From Cricetomys ansorgei (Eukaryota > Chordata > Mammalia > Rodentia > Nesomyidae): DNA of 64,000 bases. The translations under genes and the position numbers were made by a program. Location of the stretch: assembly GCA_026225945.1 (NCBI GenBank), contig JAMJFZ010001228.1, positions 1,982,501 to 2,046,500 on the forward strand. Reading direction: 5' to 3'. The notes under the pieces were generated by a model that was not told where the DNA came from, ran no database searches, and saw nothing but the letters and a program-made list of their open reading frames with translations. Shown in pieces: positions 56,292 to 64,000 of the stretch (position 1 is its first letter; each line of letters starts with the position of its first letter).

Positions 56292-56610
56292 CATGGGCAG
56301 GAACATGCATGTCACTGTGTGTGGTTGAAGGTCAGAGGACAACCTCAGATGCTAGTGATCACCTTCTGTCTTGTTTAAGTCAGGATGTCTTGTTCAGCAC
56401 TGTGTACCTCAGGGTAGCTCACCTGAGAGCATCTGAGTCTTCTCCTGTTGCCATCTCCCACCTCACAGTAGGGACACTAAATTGGCATAGAAGTGTGATG
56501 ACTTCGTTCACTTTTGTGGCTTTGGCGATCCCAACTTGGACCCTCACACGTGTGCAGTATGTACAGTAAGTGTCGTGAGAACTTTACCCGCTGAGCCATC
56601 TCCACAGCCA
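56291..56610 (-). mobile_element. B4-type SINE, diverged
   Basis: GAAGGTCAGAGGACAACCTC and TTACCCGCTGAGCCATCTCC bound the copy. The B1-like centre is poorly kept. Confidence 0.6.
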
Positions 56611-57489
56611 GAAAGCTAATACTTGTCTATCACAAATGACCACTTTTATTGTGTACACAACAAGAGCAAATAAAAATGCAAATGCAGATGAAGAGATCTT
56701 ACTTCCCGTGGTAGAGATGTAGCTGAAAGAAGACTTTTGTCCTCATCCAGGACATGCAAGCTTGATATTTGTTAATGGGTTAGCATGCTGAGACACGAAT
56801 CCTCAGTGGCATTAATGATTGCATACAGCTAATTGTAATGTCTGGTTTTGTTGCATAGCAGTCTGGGCCTCACTGTTTGTCACTTTAAACTAAAATTGTT
56901 CTAGCAGACTCAGCACCTGGCAGATATATTTTATAAACCATTTCCTGTCAGGAAATGGTATCACACCCAAAGTATCAGATCCAGGGTTTCTCTCTAGCTG
57001 TGGAGTGTTCTCATTGTGTGGATTTCAATGCTGTGCATTTAAGCAAGGGGAGTAACTATTCTGTGCCACTTCTCAGCTGTCAGGCCTGGTGAGAATCACC
57101 TGTATAAAGTTCAGTCTCTCGCTCCCTACAGCCTGTGATTTTTGCACCTATTCTGACCTTCTTCCCTGGAGCCCTTAACTTATGCCTTGAAGTTATTTCA
57201 TTCCTTCCTGTATCAGGGTTTCTCCTGTCACAGTTGACTGCCACACTTAAGTGCAGTTGCTACGTGTTGAACTTCAGAAGTTCATAGTGGAGTTGATTTT
57301 ACCATTTACCGCATTCAAGGATTACTGTTCCCATTATCAGCTCTCAAGAATTTATAGGATCCTCAGGTTCGTTTTTGGTGTGGACCAGGAAGCAATAAGG
57401 ACCTGACACATAAGTGGATGTAGAAAAAGATAATATACCTTTAATTATTCTCTCTTTGTATGATTCACACATACATTAAAAAAAAATTT
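56611..57489. other. Unique intronic sequence
   Basis: No supported repeat or gene. Confidence 0.45.
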
Positions 57490-57682
57490 AGGAGCTAGAG
57501 AGATAGATCAGTTCCTGCTACTGTTGCAGAGGATCCACCTTCAGTTCCTAGAAACCATGCTAGGAAGCCCACAATTGTCTATGATTATCAAAAGCCTTCT
57601 TCCGGACTTGGCAGGCACCCACACACTTGGGCAGACATGCATGCAAACATACACGTGTATACTTAAAAATAAAACTTAAAAA
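57490..57682 (+). mobile_element. B3-type SINE
   Basis: TTAGGAGCTAGAGAGATAGA, CTACTGTTGCAGAGGATCC, CTTGGCAGGCACCCACACAC and an A-rich AATAAAACTTAAAAAG tail are present. Confidence 0.82.
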
Positions 57683-57994
57683 GTTGAAGACCAGCTTCCC
57701 TGTATCTCTTGGAATGAAACGTTAGAAGAAAGAAACCATCTGTTTATCTCTAGAGGGTCAGCAGACCCTCTGTTCTGCTATTCTCTTCCAAGGCCATCAG
57801 AGACCTTGGCTTAAAACCTCAAACACTAAAACTACTAGAAGAAAACATAGAATGTACCCTACAAAATGTAGGTGTAAGACAGGACTTTCTGAATAGGTCT
57901 CTATTGGCAAAGAAATTAAGGCCAATTTGTCAAATTTAACTCAGTTCTGAACGTGGCTTTTCATGAATGCCATGTTCCTTCTGATGAATATAAA

Positions 57995-58500
57995 AAGCAG
58001 TTTTCCTTTCTTCTTCATACAGATATATAATGTTTTATTTTATCATATCCATCCTCATTGTCCCCTCTCAACTTCCCAGGGATTCACCAACCCATCTCCC
58101 TCCCTACTTGATCTCTTTTCTTAAAATTATTTTGTCACTAATATTCCACTGAGTTCGGTTTGTGTTGCCGATGTGTGTACTGGTGTGTAGCCATGCACTG
58201 AAACACGGGCCCTACCATTGACCATATCTATAAGGAAAAGTAGCTCACTTCCTCAGCAGTCATCACTGCCAGTAGCTACTCAGATAGGAATGGGGCCTTG
58301 AGCACCCTCACCCATGCTGAAGTGTAGTCTGGCTTGATCTTGTTCAGGTCTTGTGCAGGCAACCACAGCTGCTCTGAACTGATATGTGTGACAGCTATGG
58401 GATGTCCAGAAGACAGCATTTCACAGAACTCCTCCTCTACCTTCTGGCTCTTACATTTTTCTGCCCACTTTTTCTCAATGTTCTAGAGGGTGATTTTTCT
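57995..58500 (-). mobile_element. Lx-type L1 3' region
   Basis: CATCACTGCCAGTAGCTACT, TGGCTTGATCTTGTTCAGG, TGCAGGCAACCACAGCTGC and ATGTCCAGAAGACAGCATTT match a common rodent L1 3' section, complement strand. It is the better of two such copies in the window. Confidence 0.72.
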
Positions 58501-58944
58501 ATTGGTTTGAAGTTGCTATTTCCACATTCTCTATAATTTTCTTCTGACCGAGAATTTCCATGAAAATGGGGCGCCTCTTATCCACTCTACATAAGTATAC
58601 CAGACATCTCAAATGGCTGAGGAACATTGGTTGGAGGATAAATTTCCTTCAGAATACAACAGATGGAAGAAAATATTTTAAATGATATTTTAAACACTCC
58701 TAGTTAATGTAACATGGGTCATGTTTTCATGTCTGCAGTGTACATTTTCGTGATCTTGCTCTAGCAAAGCTGAGGCAGCAGAAACAGTGAGAGAGAACTA
58801 GAAAGAAAAGTCATTTCAGCCTTTGTGACCACTAATTTAACAAATCTGGAACATTCTGTTCTTCTTTTGTATTTCTTTGTCTACCTAAGAAAAGTGACAC
58901 TGTAACTTATTTCTTCTTGTAGTTCTAAAAATGAAACTATTAAA
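58501..58944. other. Unique AT-rich sequence
   Basis: Nothing supported. Confidence 0.4.
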
Positions 58945-59300
58945 CACTGCCCTGAGGCCAAGTGCTTACAAAGCAAGCCTAAGGACCTGAGTTCTATCCA
59001 CAGAACTTATGTGAAAAACTAAGTGTGATGGTGTGTTCTTGGAATCTCAGTGCTGGAGAGGAAGAGATGAGTAGGTCCCTGTGGCTCACTGGCCAGACAG
59101 CCTAGTCAACTTGGTGTACTCCAGGACAGTGAGAGACCCTGTATCAAAAAAAAAAAAAAAAAAAAGAAAAAGAAAAAAAATAGGTGTGTGGCACCCAAGG
59201 AACAACACCCAAGGTTGACATCTGGCCTTCTCTCTGTGTATCTCCCTCTCTTTGTCTCTCTCTGCCCCTCATCCCAAACACTTATGCACATACACATTAA
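58945..59300 (+). mobile_element. B4-type SINE with long A-run
   Basis: GAGGCCAAGTGCTTACAAAG, GGACCTGAGTTCTATCC, TGGCTCACTGGCCAGACAGC and GAGAGACCCTGTATCAAAAA lead into an A-rich stretch (59146-59180). AAGGTTGACATCTGGCCTTC and a CT-rich end follow. Confidence 0.85.
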
Positions 59301-60017
59301 AGAGCAATGTGGTGTTGCCTACTGGGCATTCCTGTGGTATTCACAGCATTCATTCATACTATGGTCCCTTTACAGGCAGCAACTGTCCTGCCCTGTGGCT
59401 TATTCTGAGCAGTCCTTCCTGTAACTTGTTCAATAACTCCGGTTAAGTCATTGGACCCTCCAGATATCCATTCCTGTGTAAAATGATGAAAGTGGATTGC
59501 TTTATGGTTTTATAACGCTTTTCATGCTCTTTAGAAGAGAGTTTGAGTTAAAAACGAAATGCATTTATTTACTTTATGAAATAAATATAACACAGATGCA
59601 TCCAGGCCTTTGAAGTTTCTAGCCTTGACTTCTTATGCAGAGATGCAGGGATGGAATGGCTGTCTTAGCACCCAGGCTGTCATCATACTGTAGTGCTGTG
59701 GGGCCAGGCGGGACCATGTCTGTTTTGAAATTTGACTGGAGAACTGTAAATTAGAGAACTGCCATGCCAGATTAAAAAGAAAATGTTTGGTGGTTTGGTG
59801 GCTAATTGAAATTACATACCATGGAACCTGACTGGCCAAAGGAAACCGAGATGCTTCAAGATGAATAGACGATATTGTTCTTCATTCCAGTGGTGTCTGC
59901 TTCAGGATTTATTGAACCTACTTAGGAAGAACCCTTAGGAGTGGGAATTTTATAGTGACATTACTTTGTTTTCATGTACAAACAATTTCTCTGAGCAGTT
60001 AGGCATCAATAAAAATA
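59301..60017. other. Unique intronic sequence
   Basis: No supported feature. Confidence 0.4.
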
Positions 60018-60350
60018 CCAGAGATGGTGCCGGGGAGGTGGCTCAGTTAGACTCAGGTCTTTGACTTGCAAACACGATTGAGCCCCAGAATTCATGTGAA
60101 GCAAAGCAAGACTTGGTGATAAGTACATCCTTGTAAACATGATGCTGAGGGGTAGCCAACAGGAGGGCCCTGTGCTGCCCCGGCCACCAGCTGCACTGAA
60201 TGGTGAGTCCCAGCTAAAAGTAAGATATTCTATCCCCTCAAAGCCAAGATGGACAACATTCAAGGTTGAACTCTGGATCTAAATGAATGCACACACATAT
60301 GTACATGCACCAGTACATACGTGGACACACATACACACAGACATGTACTT
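60018..60350 (+). mobile_element. B4-type SINE
   Basis: GTGCCGGGGAGGTGGCTCAG, ATTGAGCCCCAGAATTCATG, GGCCACCAGCTGCACTGAAT and a CA/TACA-rich tail are present. Confidence 0.75.
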
Positions 60351-60462
60351 AAATGCAAAATTACCAGTGATTTACCTTCATTCCATATGTTTTTCAATGA
60401 TTAATTATATCTTTGAATGTATTATTGCCTCTACCCCGAGACACTTTTAAGAAAATATTCTA

Positions 60463-60655
60463 GGGGACTGGAGAGACGGCCCAGTGGTTGAGAGTACTGG
60501 CTGCTCTTCCAGAGGGCCCAGGTTCAATTTTCAGCATCCACATGGCAACTTCCAAATGTCCTATTTCAGAGGATCTGACAATCTCACATAGACCTATATA
60601 CAGGCAAAATATCATTGTACATAAAATAAAAATAAATAAAATATTTTTAAAAAGA
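60463..60655 (+). mobile_element. B2/B3-type SINE, well preserved
   Basis: GGGGACTGGAGAGACGGCCC, CTGGCTGCTCTTCCAGAGG, ATCCACATGGCAACTTCC and a tail of AAATAAAATATTTTTAAAAA are present. Confidence 0.9.
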
Positions 60656-61159
60656 AGGAAATAAATCTAGCACATAGAAGAATTTTTTTTCCCCCAAACT
60701 GGAAACGTAGCACACTTTCACAGTCAATAGTAAAAGCTTTGTTTGGGGGTACTCAGGTTTATGGAAAATTCAGTTTTTAAGTGCACAGTTCAGTAAGTTT
60801 TAACACATTTCCTTACGACATCACCACCAGCATTCAGCGTGGAAATTTTCCACATGATCAGTATCCGGTGTGTACCCTGAGATCCAGGCAATCGTGGGTC
60901 GGATTTCACTTTGTAGCTTCCTGTCTTCCAAAACAGCTTATACATAAGGTAGGAATTATTCCCAGCCCTGCCCCCCACCCCACACACTTCTGTTGCTCAG
61001 CTCTTCTCTTTGGGAATGCCTCACTGTTGTTTCCTAGTAGTTACTTCTCCTTAGTGCTGGGGCAAGGCCTGTACGCAGACATCTCCGGCTTGAGTAAACA
61101 TTCACCTGCAGGTGCACAGCTGGGTCTCCTCTAGGTTGTTGTTGCTGTTAAGACTTCAG
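60656..61159. other. Unassigned sequence with a 117-codon open frame
   Basis: The + strand frame at 60781-61134 overlaps text (TTTTAACACATTTCCTTACG, GCATTCAGCGTGGAAATTTT) that recalls an ancient L1-like or MIR-type repeat. No domain recognised. Confidence 0.35.
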
Positions 61160-61361
61160 TTGTTTTGTTTGTGCATTTCTGTTTATGTCTGCATTTGGAT
61201 GGTGCGGCACATGTGTGCGGATGTCTGTGGAGACCAGAAGAGGGCATCAGATCACCTGGAACTGGAGTTAACAACCTCATAAATGGCCCAGCCTGGGTGC
61301 TGGGAAATAATCTTCTGCAAGAGCAGTATATGCTTTTCACCACCAAACCATCTTTCTAGCT
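61160..61361 (-). mobile_element. B3-type SINE
   Basis: GGAGACCAGAAGAGGGCATC, ACCTGGAACTGGAGTTAAC and CCAAACCATCTTTCTAGC are present. The CCAGAAGAGGGCATC segment is the CTCF-like motif known from B2-family SINEs. Confidence 0.85.
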
Positions 61362-61712
61362 CTTCTCTTCCTCTTCCAATTTTAAGTGAGTATAAGTAAA
61401 GCTAGGGTAGCTATTCATGTGTGGTTCTCACAGGGTGCTTCCATGTCTTTTTATAAATAATTGAATAGGTTGCCTAGTGTAGAGTTTTGTTTTGTTTTTT
61501 TTTTTTTTTATTTCATAAGATTAGCAAACCCTTTCCAGAGTAGCCATGCCACTTTGAACATCCCCTAAGCAGTGTCCAGTTCTCATTGTCCACATTGATG
61601 CATGGCTATCAAATCAGAAAGCACAAAAGAAACAGAAAACTAGCAAAGTAAATACTGGGCTCAGTTCTACAGTGAAAATCCTTAAACTAAATTAGGTTAA
61701 AAGAGACATATT

Positions 61713-61800
61713 GGTGCCTGGGAAGTTACTCAGTTCTATACTGCTTGTCTGTCATTTACAAGGCCTGGGTTTGAATTGCAGCACTGCCAAGGCAGTGTGT
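61713..61800 (+). mobile_element. ID-type SINE
   Basis: GTGCCTGGGAAGTTACTCAG, TGCTTGTCTGTCATTTACA and AAGGCCTGGGTTTGAATTGC are present. The purine repeat that follows is its expanded tail. Confidence 0.7.
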
Positions 61801-61805
61801 GTGTG

Positions 61806-61810
<5 letters not shown>

Positions 61811-61861
<51 letters not shown>

Positions 61862-61978
61862 AAAAGAGAGAGAGAGAGGAGGAAGAAGGAGGAGGAGAAA
61901 GAGGAGGAAGGAAGGAAGGAAAGGAAGGGAGGAAGGAAAGGAAGGGAGGAAGGAAAGGAGGGAGGGGGGAGGAAGAAA
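61811..61978. repeat. 168-nt polypurine tract with (GA)n and GGAA-type units
   Basis: (AG)25 at 61811-61860, one C, then 117 nt of unbroken A/G including GGAA, GGAGG and AAGGAAGGGAGG repeats. Frames rich in Arg-Glu are artefacts. Confidence 0.97.
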
Positions 61979-62204
61979 TGGTGATGGAAGAAAACTTTTT
62001 CAGCCGTCTAGGTGTTTCTTCTCAATCCTAGCCTTTTGACAGTGAATAATTATGACTTTAAAGTCAAACGATCTCTTAGGTTTTTATAGCAGTTTACATT
62101 TAATACACATCATGAGATACTTCAATTTAATCTTGGTCTTTTGTCAGTAAAGAATCTCTAAGTTACTCTCCATCCCTTTCTTTTCTGTCACCCTTGGCTG
62201 CTTT

Positions 62205-62310
62205 TTAAAAGAAGATTGTATTTTATGTGTATTTATGGATATATGTGGGGTTGGGGGGTATGTGCACATGAATGCAGAGGAGTCTGGAGGCCAGAAGAGG
62301 GCATCTGTAC
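62205..62310 (-). mobile_element. B3-type SINE, truncated
   Basis: TTTTAAAAGAAGATTGTATT and GGCCAGAAGAGGGCATCTG represent the tail half. The head is missing. Confidence 0.7.
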
Positions 62311-64000
62311 CTTTGTCATGATGGACATGGTTTTTTGTTGATTAAGAAACGAATGAATATGGAAATAAATGGATATCTTCCCAGCAGTAGAAAGAAGCCT
62401 CAGGATTGTGCTTTGACAGACTTACGCATATGGAAGGATTTTATGAATAGTGTGTTTATGACAGAAAGTTGCTTCCCAGGGAGGTTATAGAAAAGCCGTT
62501 TCTGGGGAATCTTTAAAACTTTGATAATAGTCATCACTCTTGGAGTTATAAACTGTGATGGCCTGGGAGGATGAAGACCTGGCTTTCCATTCCAGGGCTC
62601 TGATGATGGAGTGCTCACCTATAAAAGATGAGCTGTGTATTGCAGAATACTCTTTGCTGGAATCCTTTCTGCAGGGCACTAAATGGAATTTGGTGCATTC
62701 AAAGTTTACTTCCCAAAGGGTAATGTTTACTTTCTGAGGGGTGTTTTATGACACTTGGATAACATTTCTCCTAGCCTCTCTTTGCTTGCACATGGGGCTT
62801 ATGGGAAGGCGGAAGTCCCGAGAGTGTTGACTGAAGCTCTGATTAACTCCTTGGTCCATAGTCATTGCATTTAGTGGGTGGCCTTCACAGAGAGTGTGTC
62901 TCTCAGTGTTTATCATAAGCACTTGGAACTTTTCTTTGAGATCTCTTTGTTTAGTTTGTCAAAGGTAACTGAGTGAGTGTGGTCCTTGTTTATAAATGTC
63001 TACTGCTAACCAACAGACTTAGGTAGTTAGGGTCGTTCGATTAGAACAAAGCAGGAGATTAGCTGCGCTGAAGCTGCAGGGTTATAGGGGAACAAGTATG
63101 CTGTTGTTTTCATTAAATTGTATTTCAGAAATCCCTCCATCTTTTCCTGGGTCTGTCACAGTGGTAGCAAGTGACAGGATGCACTTTCTCAAGATGGAAA
63201 TACGAATCTCCTTTCTGACATTTAATTCCTGTAGCCAGTTAAAGCTGTAATGCTTTGTAGTGAACACACACTGTTAATATAGATATCATCATACCCATAA
63301 AATAAGGGCTTTATCCTTCTCGTCCTTTCCCCCTTTCCTGTCCTCTTTCTTTTCCTCACTCATTATGTTCCCTCCTCATCTGCCTTCTCCTCCCCTGCTT
63401 CTCTGGATGTGGCAAAAATCGACTGAATTCATGATCCTCCTGCTGATGACAGAGTCAGTGTCCCCAGCGTCTCCTCCACCCTCAGCATGCAACGTCATTA
63501 ATTCTAGGGCCGTGTAGCCAAAGTTAGCTAAAAATCTCCTGTCCCCTCTCCCTTCTGTCTGGCAGGATGTATTTAGCCAACAAATAAACCACAAGGACTC
63601 CAGATTTTTCCATTCCCTCTGATATGCCTCTCATAGTGCTTTCCTTACTTAATTTCTTTGAGTCCTTAGGTTTACCTAATAGATTTTTTTCCTGTAGTAT
63701 TCTGGACTCAAGTATGAGTCGTGAATAAAGTATAGGGTGCTTTTGCTTTTGGTCTGATACACAGCAGATACTCAGTTCACAGAATAAAAGACTGAGGCAC
63801 TATTTCAGAAGGGCCATACTTCTATTTGAATTTACTCTTGAACCATTTCTCACCATGTGTGGCATTTGGCTTCCTGGGCCATTGTACTGACCTATATGAT
63901 TCAGACTTATAATTTTATTTTTATTTGATTTAAAATAATTTTTTTCATTCAGATGCTATTAACCAATTAATACATTTTCATGTTTGTACCATTGAAACCA
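62311..64000. other. Unique intronic sequence to window end
   Basis: No recognised repeat other than a C/T-rich patch near 63318-63400. Open frames of 60-72 codons are unassigned. No exon was recognised. Confidence 0.45.

Larger units (their letters stand above)
52679..64000 (+). other. Nckap5: Intronic DNA downstream of the Nckap5 exon
   Basis: No further coding exon was recognised to the end of the window. The next expected coding segment of the family protein (continuing MEETVRNLL) was not seen. The stretch holds SINEs, an L1 fragment, microsatellites and otherwise unannotated unique sequence. Confidence 0.6.

Noticed and set aside
61711..62039. Arg-Glu repeat 'protein' frames of 61-106 codons
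   Set aside because: Three overlapping frames over the same (GA)n tract, a typical low-complexity artefact.

Overview
The window is ordinary mammalian nuclear DNA from a muroid rodent. It is CpG-poor and has no compact gene arrangement, and it is full of old rodent SINEs (B1, B3/B2, B4/ID), L1 3' ends, LTR-like repeats and long (TG)n tracts. One rodent-specific URR1 hAT element is also present. The SINE copies are all diverged, so the species (mouse, rat, hamster, vole or another muroid) cannot be fixed by reading.

Only one protein-coding exon can be supported: 52545-52678 on the + strand, 134 nt. It encodes a charged coiled-coil segment beginning HEKLIHELEEERH and ending SLQQQFS. I recognise this as the N-terminal coiled coil of NCKAP5 (Nck-associated protein 5), a gene known to span very long introns. 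The rest of the window is then best read as two Nckap5 introns: about 52.5 kb or more upstream of the exon and about 11.3 kb or more downstream. Nearly all other open frames are chance frames, SINE shadows or translated dinucleotide repeats.

Layout. 1-6 kb: a possible decayed coding remnant, SINEs and L1 3' fragments. 6.8-7.3 kb: a CT tract, a B1, and an unusual inverted duplication in the order A-B-A'-B'. 8-11.3 kb: a run of seven SINEs all on the - strand. 11.3-13.5 kb: mostly unique, with a perfect 17-bp inverted repeat. 14.5-16.2 kb: an L1 3' end interrupted by a SINE, then a 400-bp AT-rich block. 16.6-18.4 kb: an LTR-like element and two CTCF-like motifs. 19-26 kb: SINEs, with two LTR-like elements each inserted inside a B4 element and one carrying an internal tandem duplication. 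27-33 kb: SINEs, CT and TG tracts, an L1 end and a third LTR-like copy. 34-36.6 kb: repeat-poor AT-rich DNA that could be conserved non-coding sequence. 36.8-50 kb: SINEs, L1 ends, URR1 and a variant telomere-like (TGACCC)n. 51.9-52.7 kb: a B4, a TG/CG alternating tract and the exon. 53-64 kb: more SINEs, an Lx-type L1 fragment and a 168-nt almost pure purine tract.

I found no CRISPR, prokaryotic operon, intact transposase, intact retroviral gene or new multi-gene system. The most interesting items are structural: two inverted repeats that look like template-switch scars, and the strong antisense bias of SINEs relative to the Nckap5 exon.
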